64,000 bases of DNA from Phoronis australis (lineage: Eukaryota > Phoronida > Phoronidae), in the NCBI GenBank assembly GCA_002633005.1, contig NMRA01000260.1, positions 141,529 to 205,528 on the forward strand, in the 5' to 3' direction. Each line of letters opens with the position of its first letter. The first letter of the stretch is position 1. The position numbers and the translations under genes were made by a program. The notes under the pieces are model-generated. The model saw only the letters and a list, made by a program, of their open reading frames with translations, was not told the origin of the DNA and did no database searches. This document shows positions 1-14,491 of this stretch, in pieces.

Positions 1-3000
1 CTACAGAGTTCAGTAGGCTAATTTACCATGGTCGATAGCGGGGGTTTGGGAGAGCTCATCCGACGAAGACTTCACAGGTGGATCGTTAGGTTTCACAGGG
101 TATCAATTCGAATCGGAATACACTGAACTTGTACAGGCAACAGAACGTATGGATAGTTTTTTGGTAAGCCGGCATTCGTCAGAGAAATCACTGTCGACGA
201 AATGCTGGCCATTGACACGGAGATGTTTCACGGCCTCATACCTGCTATTAACAGCGTACTTTTCATTCTTCGTTATCAAATTCCTAAGCATTTCGGGCTC
301 TCGAGGAAAATATATATATACCCGCTTTCCTCGCAGCCTCATAGCTCGGACAAGCGGGAACGATGCACCGCAACATAGTCGCTGCGTCGTTTCTCACCTT
401 CCTCACAAGTTAACGCGACAAGGTAAGGTCGACCATATGCGAGGTGATGTGGATATAGACCGATTAAGACGGTAAAAAAGACTAATTAAATCGGGTGGCA
501 TTCTCCTTTAAGTGTAGCGAAATTATAGAGAATCACAAAAGTCGGATTAAACTTTGCCGTGACTTTATATTACGCGATACGCGTGTCTCGAAAACAAATT
601 TGCTTTACTTTTCCTCCACAGTGTCACCAACAATTGCACAACTCTACCCTGCTGGCTACCAGTTTTACTCTGTTGGCCAGTTTCAATCACCCCTCCAGTT
701 GTGCAAAGTCACTGTCTGCCCCCGATAGCCTCTTTGTTATGCTACCGAGTCTTGCCGCTCACCCACTTGCATTACGAATCTCATCACCATCACCATTAAG
801 TTTAAGATATAGTAGTAATATTAGGCTTAAATGCTTTTTCTCAGCAGATGATGCTTTCCTGTGAGGTGGTAAGTGATCGTCATCAAGACGACGCCCTCGC
901 CAGAAGCCTGTTACCGGCAAATAAGTGATGAGTGTTGTTCAAATTACGAAACAAATTGAGGACGATGGTAAACATGAACAAACAAGATAAAATACTTAAC
1001 TCGAACTTGTGACCTGTGACAGGTGTGGAGAGTGTAGAGTGAACCCTGTGCGAACCTTATAGTTTGTTTGAATATACACCTTGTTGTCTGTTTAGACATG
1101 GGTTTTTTGTAGTGGAGCATAAAGCAATTTTTTATTTCCTCCCTCTTTTAAATTGTAGCCCTTTTCCCTAACGGGTAAATCACAATCAAGGTCCATATTC
1201 GAGAGTTGACTGTGTTACGAGCTAAAATAAAATTTTCTGGTCACTTATCAAGTGCCAACTGGATCTCATACGCAAAGGGCTATTTAGTTGGCAAAATAAA
1301 AAAGAATTATCAAAATCGTTTGAGAAATATATGTCAATTTTGTCTCTGAGTTTCATGCATTTTTCTCGTTACAAGTTGCCATTTTAAAATTCCACCTGCT
1401 AAATGTCAACAGTAGAAAAGAAATTTGTTGTATTAAGTAAGCAATTGTTTTGATATGAATAGAAATCACTCAAGTCACTTTAGAATCACTTAGAGGAAGT
1501 TGTGCTTAATCATTGAGGAATGGTATAGTTCACCCTAAAACAGGAGCTTGTTACGAAATTTGTAATTTTTGTGTTTCTAACCCTCATCTACTGTAAAGAA
1601 GGCTAAGAAGTAAATTTCACACTCTATTACAAAAAGAACTGCGAAATATGTTAGTCTAAGCAACACAGCAAGTCTGTATATTAACTGGGTTCCGCTATGT
1701 TGAAAAAGGGCCAAAAAGGCTAACAAAATCTAGTTTACTTACCCCAAAGTGAAATATTCATTAATACAAATCGTGATTGCAAATGAAATTATTGCTTTTT
1801 AAATAACAACATGGTGCTGATTATCATCAACGAAAAATAAATGGTCGTACAGCATAATGTTACCATGAGATGCAGAAACGGTGATGTAGTACATGTTTTG
1901 AGTGAAATATTAGCATTTGTGTAGTGTACGTACCCCTGCATTTCAACATGTGCCTATGTTCAAAGAATGACAGAAATGCAGTTTTAGTTTATTCTCTTTG
2001 CATACATTTGGTAAATGAACTAAATCTCAGTAGGTTCTTGGTATTTAGTTATTAACTTGACATGTTGTTGAAATGTAGTGTAGGTACCTCTGTAGTGCAC
2101 GTACCTTCAACCTCTGTGCAATAAAATAATGCCTGTTCTCGTGAGCAATACTGGTATATCCAAAATGCATCCAGTCTGACAAAAATACAATGGATATTAT
2201 CAAATTTGTGAGCAATAGAATGACACACAGGACTTAGCCAGTAACATCCTAGAAGACATGCCATGACAATAGTCCTTTTGCGAGTTTATAACAATAACGC
2301 GAGATTACGTGAGACTTAACTGTGACGTCACGGGAAGTGGGGCAAAAGCTTGTTGTTTGGCTCATTTGCCCAATACGTTAGCAGAGTGTGTTCTGTTATT
2401 TTCTTCCACTTTTTGGCCGTTAAGTTCGAAAAATGCCAAACAAGCATTGCTGTTATGGTAAATGAAATTCAGATTCGCACTACAATACGTTCTATCGCGT
2501 TTTGTACTAATTTCGTTTTGTGTATTTTAAACGGGCGATAGGCGAAATCCGCTCACTGATTAAGTTTTCACCACGTCAAAAATACATTCTACATCTAAAA
2601 TTGTCACCTAAAAAGACGCTTACTTTCTCCAGTGGTCCTTTCTGCTTCTAAACATATCTTCGATGAAGCATAGCTACGGGAATTCAGGTGACTTTGGCGA
2701 AGAATTCCAACTCCACATTAAGGTTACTGTTAACTTCAACCGCGCGCGCGGTAACCGCAAAGTAGTTCAACTGGTCAGGTGAGTATGAGGCAAAGGCTAG
2801 CACGAGACTGAGTGAAGCGCGAGACCTGGCGCGTGACACTTGCAAAATAACATGAGAACATATCAAGTGAATTTGTAAGATTTGTTTTCCTTGGACTTAT
2901 TGTTCGTGATTTCACGTAACTTCCTCAAAATGGCGCACTGTGAGAGAAACTTGAGCGAACAGCGAGGTTTTCATGGATAGGTTCAAGTTATTTGTAGACT

Positions 3001-6000
3001 AAAATGTATCCAGAGTCAGGGTATGTGTTAATTAATTATAACTCCATGTGCGCATATGCATGTTTCATTTGATTTTATTTGCTGTATTTTGAAGTGAGTA
3101 AGTTCTTATGGGGATAAAGGTTTATTGACAAATAGTATCGTTCAGATACAGAATAAGGAAGTCCACATTACTAAATCATGCGTTCACCTACAAAATTGAA
3201 CGAGGATGATGGCATAGGCCATGAAAATGACATCGAAGAAATCTTTGTCGCCGAGTCATGGAGACAGAGCAACTAATGGCCTAGAGCAAATGGTTATTTT
3301 GTGGAAATAGAGGATACCTGTATAAGGCGGGAAAAGAGTGATTCGGGTCTGACGTACTCTCACTTGCTGGGACCACACTCACAACACGTACCATTAGAAT
3401 CAACTGACTTGTGCTCAAAGTATAGGCGTTTATCGGCCGGGATGTCGTATAAGACAAATTACCACAGGTACGAAATTAAATAAAACAAAACCAAAAGTAA
3501 CAACATGTTATGCAGTTGCTGTGACTAACGCTTTGGGGCAAAGGTCGCAAGTCTGGTCGTAGCTAGTCGTAGCCACGTTTTTGCAAACCCGCAAGCTACG
3601 TTTTTAGAATAGCGAAACCGTTGCAGCTGACGGTAGTTGATTCTTCATATTCAGAGTTAGCATGAAAAAACGCTTTCACGAGTCACGTCGATTGAAATTG
3701 AACTTACGTCTTTGCTAAGACCGGACTTGCGACCCTAACTGGGTTGAGTAAAGCTAAACGACACTGGGGGAAGACAAACCACTTCGACATAGTGAGGAAA
3801 TGCTTTAGATGAACAATGTTATACCTTTCAGAGGAGATACTACCTGGGACACCTCAGGTATTTTGATAGCCTCAAAAATTTTCCTATCACGTGATTAACT
3901 CAATGGCTGTTGTTCCCACATCCTCCCAGTGGAAATTATAAATTACAAAAATACTCAAAGTGTACCGTATGGTACTAATCGTGCACTACTAAGCGCAGAG
4001 TGTGGGGACGATCTTGCCACTCCGTTTAGCTATATTCCTCTGGGTACTGTATTTGATGAGATCCGTTGGGCCAACGACTTATCATCGTCGCCACTAAACA
4101 GCGATTTGTCAGTCTTTCACAAACCCAAAAATCACCCCCCCCCCGCACGAAACAAGTTGATTTTTAAAAGAACGCTGGGGCATAGCATGAACTCCTGATA
4201 CTCGTGATAAATATGCTTGGTTCTGTGCGGTCAAACATTTGATTTACGCAAGCGATTACATAATGCAAGTTCGTACTTGATGTAGACCCCTGGCCATAGA
4301 TTAAAGAAACATGATCAACTCCTGATTGAGCTCGAAATCCAAGTTTTCACTCGTCTGATCGCTATATTTAGAGACAAATGCAAGGAGCCAAACGGAAAAC
4401 GTCAACCAGAATCTCATGTTTTGCAGGCGTGCGTTCCGTGGAGCAATTTTCTTGCAATAAAAACGAAATCACGTAATACCACACAAAATCTCGCGAGCCT
4501 TTAGCGAGTAAACACGAGAAGAGATCTTACTGATAGACTAAGAAAACAGCCTCTACTAAGGTGATTGGAAAGCGAAATTGGAATGCCATGGTTAAATTAC
4601 CAGGGAAATTCACGGTCTGCATCCCGTAACTATAAGATGATTTTCGCTGTATCATGCGAGCGTATTGAGTTACCGTTTTCCGAGGGGCGAACGTTTTATT
4701 ATTATTATCGCACGGCACTTGCTCTTTTTCGCATATACGTATATGTATATATCATAAATGATTTTTATACGGAGTGTGGATTCATATCAAACAAAGCAGG
4801 GGAAATGTAGGGAATGCATGCCAGTTTCTCTCCAAGCCACACAGCAGGAGGTCGTGGTGAGACATCTCCGGAAAGCGTGATCCCATACGAAAGCAACAAG
4901 CAATTGTTTCCCTTCAACGTCAGTGATAAAGAACTTGTTATAACAAAGTTGACATGAAGAGCACGCTGTGAACTTCCTCGACGTTGACAATAAACAAACA
5001 GTGAGAGGAACGCCGTGATAAGCACGGACTGAAAAACTGCTCCACCTTTGGGGTAAATGTACTTTCATTTCCTTCCGCCACCTAGAGATCTGTGTTGCAT
5101 CTTGTTAGTTTGACCGACATTTTCCTTGGTACTGTAACTTTTTGAAATGCATTTCGTTATATGTTATAAGACGTACTTACATGATCACCTATAAATAAAC
5201 ATGCCTTGGTGCTGTTAAGACTAATAACCTCATAATAATACAATTTCTTCAGACTTCATAACCCTATCACACCTATTTTAATAACTAAAATTCCGCTACC
5301 AGAATTGGTGGACGTAAACACCAAAGTGCAGCCAGCACTACACAAAAAGTCTTCTTGCCTTGTTTTGATATGTTTAAAGTAGTCAATGGCTATTATACAT
5401 ATAAAACCTTAGTTTAGTTGTTACCTTCGACTACTACAAGTCTCACTCTTGTCACTTTAAGTTGCGCATAGCAAGTAGGAACGACTTGTGTAGATGCATG
5501 ACTATTTGTATTGTGAATGGCTAAATAGACGATCTATGTATCTATCTATCTAAGAGCAAGTGCGGGATTCGCGCACAAAAGCAATATGCGCATTCTTAAC
5601 AAGATCTGAATTTAGTTTGTGTTGTCTGCTAACTGGCTATTCATGGGCTTAATGTTTTTATCAATAGGTAAAATTTTGCATTTGATGAAGTTTCTCTATT
5701 AGGAATAACATGGTGAGAAAACGTTTTTAACATACAGTGTATATAATAGAAAGCAATCACAAAAGCATAAAGATGTATGTGTAAGCGTCACCGTGAGTTT
5801 TTACAGTGTTCTGGTAATTTGTTATCATTATATCGTTTACATAGCATTGCATATAAGGTAATAAATGGTCCATTTGTCTCCCCATAGTTGAGCGCTACAC
5901 GATGACACTACGTGTTTACAAGGCAGTCTAGACATGTTTAAGAAATATCCACCATGGGCACTTCCTAATGTTACAAACGACAGCCATGCAGTACCAGACT

Positions 6001-6326
6001 GTGATGAATAGCTATAAGATCAGTCCTCTCCCTTTACATTCAGAAGCACGCAATATGATGGAGTATAGCTTGAAGGGTATTTAGGACGTGTACGTATTAA
6101 CAAAGTTATTTCAGCACCACGCATGATAATGCAATCTCATTGGTATCTTAACCCAACTTCAAATAAACTTTGATTTGCTTTACTTAACTTTATTTTATTT
6201 CAACTTATTTTACTTTACTTTTATCTGTTAGAATTTAGTCTTTAAAAATACCCGACATTCACGATATTCTGCTGTTCGAGTTACATAATTAATTGCATTA
6301 TAAGACTTTCGTCATCATAACTATGT
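1..6326. other. no gene recognised
   Basis: AT-rich sequence with short ORFs on both strands, none with a recognisable domain. It contains one TCACGTGA (3887-3894), a TCTA run near 5540 and a T-rich tract at 6170-6230. Isolated short exons of an unfamiliar gene could be hidden here. Confidence 0.6.
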
Positions 6327-6352
6327 ATGTCTTTTTTGGAATCAGTCATCAC

Positions 6353-6546
6353 CGAGGGGCACAGTGGAGCCATGCCGGTCTATCTACCGATGGGCACAGC
6401 GGAGCCATGCCCCACCCTGTTCAACGCAACCCCTACCCTCTGCCCTAGCCTTTGTAGTCATTCATTCCAGTTTTGCGTTTGGTCTCCCTGTTCATTGGAA
6501 AAGTGTCACCAGGATGCCACTCATTGCACCCCCCCCCCCACCCCCC
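6353..6546. repeat. dispersed repeat, copy 1
   Basis: Begins with a short direct repeat, GGGCACAGYGGAGCCATGCC, at 6357 and 6393. Then CATTCCAGTTTTGYGT, CCCTGTTCATTnnAAAAGTG and TGCCACTCATT follow in the same order as in 11975-12100. Ends in a C-run. Diverged copies of an interspersed element. Confidence 0.5.
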
Positions 6547-7639
6547 ACCTTCGGTCGCCAATATCAATACGCTATTGCCAGTTATATACTGTCTTTTCTA
6601 AACCCAAAGTAAGAGATTGGAGTGAAGTAACCAAGCAAGACAATCTCGTGGCCCAGTCTCGTACTCGTGTTAACAACGTCCTTTGTTTGCAATACGTTTC
6701 ACGGGTAATGTATGTTTAGCAAGGCCTGCCCGCTACTAAATATCAAGCTAAAGTGATTTACAGCTGGTAGATCTCAAATTTCTAGTAGTAGTTCTCTAAA
6801 CACAAACACGCCATCTGTTCCACGTAAGCCTAAGCCATAAATACCCGGAATAAATACAGTGCTGGACTCGCAAATCGCGAGACGCTGTCAATTCCACTGT
6901 TTTATTTATGAACACCTTTAAAAATAAACAATTCCATTCATTTTCAAAGGTACCTAGTCAGAACAACGGAGCAGTTAAACTTGCTGTTTCACTAAAAAAA
7001 ACTCTTGTAAAAACAATGGAACAAAATATAAGAAATTTGCAGAGAGGTTGATAGTTTTTCAATTCTTGGTATATACAAGCAAAGACGTTAAATAAGATAT
7101 CAAACAGTTAGGAATGAAGTCTGTTGCCTTTGAACTTTTCAGTCGTATAAATCAGGGGCCCAGTCATAGTTAAGATGGACGTGAAATTTCACTGCAAAAG
7201 CAACGCTGCGTTTTTCATGAGATAGAAAGGTTGCAACTGACATTGAGTTGGTGTTTTTTCTTATTCACAGGTCACAGCGGTGAACTTAGTATACAAACGA
7301 AGATCAAGGTTACGACCGCCGTAGCCGATCAGATCTTTGATAAAACGGGCCTCAAAACTTTATTTTATTTTTCGTTTGTTAGAAGCAAATTTCATTGTCT
7401 ACTGCCCGGCCAACACCACCAAACTTAACCACATTTGCGAATACACAAGACACCAGCGCGTAAAAATAAGAAGCTTTCGCTCTTCCAGCAGCCAGTAAAT
7501 ATTGGAATTTTTTGACAATAGTCCGAAATATGTGAGCCTGCTACTTAAGGGGAAGTTCATGTATAATTCACAGTAACGGCCTGAGGTGAAAGAGGCACCA
7601 AGTATCGTACAGGTAAACCGGGAATTTCAACGTTGTTTA

Positions 7640-7770
7640 GGTCTCAATATTGAATTCTTACTCGAAGCGTTTTGGGATTTCAAACAGTGTTATACTGGCC
7701 TGAATTGTTGATGAATGACCCAGAAACTTAAGTCTCAGGCAATGCGTATAAATATGCGCTGTATTCAAGT
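7640..7770. repeat. diverged interspersed repeat, copy 1
   Basis: Shares a series of blocks in order with 9995-10130: GTTTTGGGATT, CTGAATTGTTG / TTGAATTATTG, a TTCAAG/TTAAGTCT block, and GGCAATGCGT / ACGCATTGC-like sequence followed by ATATGCGC / AATTGCGCC. Low identity; family not recognised. Confidence 0.35.
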
Positions 7771-9994
7771 TCGCAGATCTTTTGTTGGTTAACACCAATG
7801 AACTCCGAACGTTTTCTGGAGTCGTCGATAATTTGATGTTTTTGTTGATGATTGAAATTGAGTATTATCAGTGTAAGGAATATTTGGCGTCCGATTTTAT
7901 GAGCGTAAGCGACTTTTCCGGTTTTTACATCTAAATACTGTCGCTTTTCGATGCACGAACATTCCAAATAGCTAAAAATAATCAAATATTTCTATGTACA
8001 TAAGAAGAAACGACTTTTTGAGTGACGTAGTAATTAAGCAGCCAGAAATTATAGACACTGCAGTCAAAAGAAATTACCTTTGTGATATCCTTGCACGACA
8101 GAGTACTCCGATAAAAACCAGACAGTAGCGGAACACGCGATCGCCAGTTGTTCCTGATATACATGTATAACAAACTGATACCGTTCAGTCTGTGCAGACA
8201 ATATTATGGACGTGTTTAAATCACGTGATAAGCAGCTTGGTTAACGGCCTCGTTTTTGTCGACTTTTAACGACATTTTAATTAGGATATTAGCACTAAAA
8301 TTTAGAAGTGTTGGGAAACGTTAGGTTGGTAAAGCTGCACCTGAAGGCTTTCTCTACCCGAGTTTTGTCATCCACGGCTGGTAAAAATGCGTACCCGAGA
8401 AAATGCCACTATTTCCCACCACGCCATCTCCACAGTCACTCCACTTTTTGATGATACACTATTGGCGGAGGAATATCCTCAGCCTTTCCTTTGACACTCA
8501 GGGACTACAGACTGTCAGATATTTTTAGGCAAAGCTGTGTTAATCTAGAGTGCATTGTGGTGAATCTTTGAAAGACGTTATTTTATGGCACATTTCCGGA
8601 ATTGGAGATTATGGATCTTCTAAAAAATCATATTTCAAATTATGGTATTCCGGCCGTTTCCATTTCGTCACGGCAGGCTTTTTGAAACATAGCTGAGTTT
8701 TTTACGAAAACTACTACCTATGTCTGTTTGGGTATCAGGATGTACACAACAGAGGCTGCGTTCCGAAGCAAGTGTCTTGCGAGAATAGCGAAATCGCACA
8801 AACCTTCCCTTGATATCGCCAAGCATTACTAGCGAGGTGCGTCGTAACACTAGTTTAACTCGTGAGTGCCTTGCGTCTACAGAACGCACCTCGGGAAGAC
8901 TGTCAGCTGAAGGAGTCAGTCAAGCCAGTGGATGTATAGAGAGTCAAGGGTTTTCTTGAACGTTGTGGGACCCTGTTGACAAATGTGACTATACATTTAG
9001 CCAACTATCTACAAAAGTATAAAATTAAATTCAGCAAAGTACATACTTTCTGAAATCAGAAATTCCGAAGAAATTGTTTTGAGACACTAATTAAGTCACG
9101 TGATCTTGCTTTTAGAGAACTTAGCAAAGCAGAAAGATACATTCATAACGAAACAACAGGATCAATGACATGACCATAAATGTTAAAAATAAAATTTCAA
9201 AAACGTTGTTACAGTTGTCTAAATTATCATCTCGTTTTCTTTCTATGCAGCTTTTTTTCATAAAAGCCATTAAGTCTTATTTTTCAATAGCCTCTTATGC
9301 AAAAGTGGAACATTTTAAAAGCAATTTCTATTAGTGTTTTGAAGAACAATGAATAAAGCATAGTGTCTGAAAGTTTCCTATGAATCCAATCAGCCATTTC
9401 GGAGATACTTTGTTCAGAAGTTCGTCGAGACAAAACGGTGAGCTCCGGATTCCTGTTTGGGATACTCGGGTTAGAATCTTGGCTTTACTGGCTGACAATC
9501 GAGCATTGCACAACAGTGTTTCCTACTCCTCTCAGCTTGGTCTTACTAGTGAGTGTATGCAAGGGCGTGAATGAGAACCTGGATATAATGTCAAAGCGAT
9601 TTCTGAAGCTGTGCTAAAAATTTTAAAATGTTGGGCAAATTTGATTTTTTCTAAGATCCTAGATAACCATTAAGTGAAACGGAAAACTTATAACCTGCAC
9701 TGTATTTGTAAGCGGTTTTACCGGATATGAACCCGGTTAATTGTTGTTTTCTACGTCCATAATAAGGTAATAGAGGAGTTGAGAAAACAACAACCCGTGT
9801 TCTATGTTTGTCTGGTAAACAGTTGTTCGATAAAAACGGGTGGTAAAGAAATATATATGGGAGAGCTCTTTGTAGGTAAATAAACAAACCTTGCGGAAGT
9901 CAAAAGCCAGGGTATGAATGCAATCATTCCAGTCAAATAGCCCTACTTGTGAAGGCCTTTTTATCAAGTAAAGCTGCATTTTGCAGGTGTTTAG

Positions 9995-10130
9995 ATGCCA
10001 ACTTTTATTCTTAACCGAGGTGTTTTGGGATTAAAACAATACTACGCTTATGCGATCTTGAATTATTGCCGAGTGATCCGGCAATTCAAGTCTAACGCAT
10101 TGCATAATTGCGCCAATTTTAATCCGCAAT
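9995..10130. repeat. diverged interspersed repeat, copy 2
   Basis: Counterpart of 7640-7770 (GTGTTTTGGGATTAAAAC, TTGAATTATTGCCGAGTGA, AATTCAAGTCTAACGCATTG). Alignment by eye only. Confidence 0.35.
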
Positions 10131-11974
10131 TTTAGGGTTGCCCAACCGCAATTAACCGTTAGAAACTACACTTTAACAAAAAATACTGCACAGGTAGGCA
10201 ACGAGAGACTAAAGTTTCATTTGCTAATACATACTTATTCGTTTTGTCTCAAATGGCATCTATCTGACAACACCAAAATGGTGTTCAATGCGTTCTGATA
10301 CCTTTTTAGCACAGAGGTACACTTATCTGACTGAGTAATACCAGTTTGTGGTTAAAATTTTATGGATGATTTTGGTTCTTACGAAGCGACTCGTAATTAA
10401 ATATTGGTAGCCTAATTTACCGCATCGATACGCTGAGAGGTACTAGCGACACCGCGTTATGGTTTAACTGCTGACTTGTCTGCCGAACATTTCTACGAGC
10501 GCGACCATTACGCTGCTTCCTCAGTACGATGGGTGTGTTCATGGCGGTTGAGGAACTAGTTTAGGGTATGGTTCGACAGAAACCCAATCTAAATCTATGA
10601 GGTGCACACGATGACTGCTGACCACAGAAAATGATTCGTCCAAGCAAACAAAATGAAAAAAGTGGATAAGAAACGTTTATATACAGATGACTTTAAAGAA
10701 AAAGTCAAGATCCTGCAATAAGTGTTTGTCTCGTCTGTTACGCAGCTACACGACAATTCATTCATATAATTTCGCCATGTTTACGTTTCCCTTGACACGT
10801 ACATGTATTTGGCCATGCGCACCACGTTGAGAGTTAGCGAGGTTTGTGGTAACAAATGAATAATTCCCTTATCCGTCGAGAGTGTTGACAACTCTTCAAC
10901 TTTATGAAGAGTATCAACATCTTAGCAAATACCGCCGTGACAATATTATCGCAGTTTCGCAAGTGGCTGTAATAACAGAGGCGTAGCCAAAATAGCTGAA
11001 GCGATTTTGTTAGCCAAATGTCTAAAAAAACAGTCGCTCTGCAGTTTTAGTGATGGGGATACGACAGGGAGTTATTTATGTGAAACAAGACTCTAATCAT
11101 ATGACAACTTCGTAATGAAATATGTCTCGACTAGTAATCTATAAGACATCTGAATTTTGGTCTTATCTGACCTCAAAAATAGTCCTAATTGATGGTAAAT
11201 ACTCAATTGAATCTTTTGATAAGATGGGTTTCTGACAGGCGGTGACAAATGTAGACAAAATAAACACAGATCAATGATTTTCATAAAGTAAATACTACTT
11301 ACAGTTTCTCTCCCGGTTCCATTCATAAAGCGGAATTTATCGCAATTTAGTTCAGCCAAAATTTAAGCCCAGATAATGAGAAGTCAACGTAACCGAATTA
11401 AATATGAAGTTTAAGTTTAACTGTGTTTTGGTGGTGCACCACCACCTAAAATGGCTGCCTTAGTGAGTGATAGCTATGGGTACTCGTTCAAATTCAGGCC
11501 GCACCATATTTAATGATGTTCCGCCGAAATCACATCCAATTTTAAAAGAATAGTAAAATGAAGCAAACAGGGCTGACATTTATGAAATGTTTATATTTTA
11601 GCGACATCTTTTGACTGAGGAAACTCATCCTTTGTTTTAAATTGGTGAATGAAACAAAAATGTACGATAATCTGGGTAATAAAACTACATTGTCATAACA
11701 ACATCATTTTCAACACTCAGCTGCGAATGAGTGATAACCTGCATGTGATTAAATTCAAACGGTGATCATCCCTCTCTCTAAATGTTCTTTGTAACGACAA
11801 AAATAAAGTGTTGCAGCGGTAAGCAAATTTTCAAGACTGGTCATGTCTTTGTTGTCTTTTGCACGGATTTAGGGCGTGCACTTTGAGCGTGCTGACACGC
11901 AACTACAGAAATTTGTCAAAAACTAAACAATTTAAGATAATAGCTCCTGTCATCTTTGACTAATAACACTATCG

Positions 11975-12100
11975 CAGCCATGGGTGCACAGTACACTCCT
12001 AGAGTTCTGCCCGCGGTCAAGCACACATTCCAGTTTTGTGTGTGCTCCGCCACCCTGTTCATTAAAAAGTGCCCCCATGTTGCCACTCATTTCAAATCCC
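11975..12100. repeat. dispersed repeat, copy 2
   Basis: Shares ACATTCCAGTTTTGTGT, CCCTGTTCATTAAAAAGTG and TTGCCACTCATTTCA in order with 6460-6530. It lies less than 100 bp from the G-run/C-run tandem pair, which may belong to the same element. Confidence 0.5.
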
Positions 12101-12192
12101 CTCAAAAATGTAGTTTTTCTATCATATGAGCACATGCCCCCGATGCATGAAACACCGTACACGGATTATCAAGATTGAGAAGCATCTGCTCA

Positions 12193-12336
12193 TGGGCGGC
12201 GCAGCACTGAAAAAAAGTGGGGGGCTAAAGCTCCCTCACCCCCCGTGGTTCACCGCCTATAGACCATGTGTGGCGTAGCACTCAAAAAAAGTGGGGGCTA
12301 TAGCCCCCCCCCNCAGCCCCCTATGGTGCACCGGCC
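12193..12336. repeat. two tandem copies of a G-run/C-run repeat unit
   Basis: Unit 1 (12193-12257) and unit 2 (12270-12336) share GCGCAGCACTnAAAAAAAGTGGGGG, then CTATAGCCCCC/CTAAAGCTCCC, then a GTGnTnCACCG end, offset about 74 bp. Each can fold on its G-run and C-run. The N at 12313 lies in the C-run. Probably fragments of a dispersed DNA element; related G/C runs occur at 23984-24015 and 32453-32492. Confidence 0.6.
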
Positions 12337-13837
12337 ATTCTGTTTCGGGGGACACCGAGAGGACATGGCGGTGGAGGAACATCGAGACATCTGTCATCAG
12401 GAGCATAGTCTGAGAAACAGTGGGATGGTAAAATAAAGTAGATGGAGTATTCTAGATGAGCTTCTTTTGATTTAGACTTGGCGCTGCTATCAGTTTCATT
12501 TTTAGAATATTTTTCGATACCACTACGGCTCGCTGCTGGTGTAGAACAACGCATAGACGGAGACAGGATCCACCGATGACGCCACACAAAAATTTAGATT
12601 TGTTTAATTTTTATTTCTTAATCAAAAATACACAAATTGAACAAGAAATTTTAAAGTATCATACCAAAATTGTTAGTAACCGAATTCAAGCACTTATCAC
12701 AATGGTGTGAAGGGCTTAAGGTAGAACAGGAAATGTCAGACAATTAATTTCGAGTGCGATTTCGAGGCTAAAGATTAGAGCCCTTGGCCCGATTACATAG
12801 GCACGCAAAATGTGTTTCAATCACACCATAACAGAAAATGATTTCCACTCCAAACAGATCACTAGCCTCACCACCCGGAAACCGTCAAATTTGAAGGGAT
12901 TCGCCAATCAGGAGGTTGCTAACAATTACGAGTGACTGCATAAATTGTTTTAACGGAAGTCCATTTTGAGAATCGGTCAATGGTGAATTCTTCTTTCTCA
13001 CGCAGGACTGGTAGTCCAAGGCAGAAAGCGGTGCGAAAAACAAGGGTAACGAGGTTGATTTTGCAAGGTCTTCAAGTCAATTTGTTTTGCTAATTTGCAA
13101 CTGTTTTTTTGTCTTGTAACTGCTATAACTTTCAAGTAATTACACGAGTAAACCTCAGCAAGTGACTCACTACTCAAGTCGACGGTCTTTGCACTCTGAG
13201 TTGAAAAAACAGTCTAGATTGATGCACCACCTAGTTAATTAGACTACTTGGAAAGAACAGCAACATTTCTCAGAACCCGTATAATGCAATGGATGATCAG
13301 TCAAGTCATTCAGGAAACGTGCAAGGGTTGATGGTAGTTCAATCGAGACGACCCGCGTTGACCTACGAGTCGAGTTACTTACTTAAAACAGTACAGGTAT
13401 ATTTTTGATCGGAACTGGAGAGGTCATCGTTCGCTGAATAGACGTTCATTTTTATGTCAAAACTGTAGAAAGGAGAATAATGAACTCTTTAAAAATTGTT
13501 TTGTATGAAAAATTGAATGAACCGGTAAACGAGTTGAACACCTTGTTGACTATCAAGATGACTGAAAATGTCGTAAAACCCCACTTAAAATGAAACCTCG
13601 TAAAAAACACTTAAAATCGCTTGTTGCAGTCGTGACCGCAAAAGTGTGGTCAAAGCATACTACAATTATCGACGGGTCATGTTTGTTTTGATGCTTCGAG
13701 TTACGTGTTATTTCCATTGACAACTAGCTTCTTCGCTGAAGTACCTAAACGAAAAGTGTAACGGAGTAGCACTACTTAAATAAGAATACTTGCATACGTC
13801 AAGGACGGGAGAGATCACTTACCTATTTGTCTATGTG

Positions 13838-14010
13838 CATGAGGATGACTATGACGATGATTACACGAATGCCGATGATAATTTGATGGTAAACATAATC
13901 GAGATGAAAATGACGGACGAGAACTTGGAAGTTGCAATGATGACGGCGAAAACTGTGACGGCTACGACGGCGGTGACGACGATTTTGATGAATGATTATG
14001 ATGATGAAGA
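13838..14010. repeat. imperfect GAT/GAC triplet-rich tract
   Basis: Dense GATGA/GACGA triplets keep a frame open on each strand (Asp/Met-rich on plus, Ile/His-rich on minus). The composition explains the ORFs; no domain is present. Confidence 0.75.
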
Positions 14011-14491
14011 GAACTTTTTGCAAAATATGCACAATATAAATGTTTCATAATTTGGCTTCTCAATACTTGGCGAGCACTCTTATAAATATGACGCATCACA
14101 TTTACCAAACAACGTAAATACACCTGATTAGGCGAAGTCGAGAAACAACATACATGTAGTTGTCAGGTCACACAGTCAACTGTTGATAGAAGTGAGTGTT
14201 GTGGATAAGCAGAAATTTACCAAAAAAAAACTTACTTTGTTTCTGAGTTTTCAATGATTAGAGAAGTGGACGCTTGGTCAGCATAGGTCGCGTGTTTCCC
14301 CAGCGATGCTCTTTTCTCATTACCAAGATACTACTCTCGCTGAAACGGAAGATCACCACGACAACGCGCGTGATACCTTCGCGAGTCGGGCTGCGCGCTC
14401 TAAGGAACGAACTGTGGGAATGGAACTACTTTTCCCATAGTCGGTTTTGTGCGATATAATTAAGATAGTGCACGCCAGCATTGGCTTGCTT

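Larger units (their letters stand above)
6547..11974. other. no gene recognised
   Basis: Apart from the diverged repeat pair and TCACGTGA motifs at 8221 and 9096, I see nothing. All ORFs are under 90 codons and family-free. Confidence 0.6.

Noticed and set aside
6327-6719. 130-codon Pro/Cys-rich ORF
   Set aside because: Lies over an interspersed repeat and C-run; a diverged copy at 12 kb does not keep the same frame.
13790-14050. Asp/Met-rich 86-codon ORF
   Set aside because: Low-complexity GAT/GAC repeat; the opposite strand is equally open.
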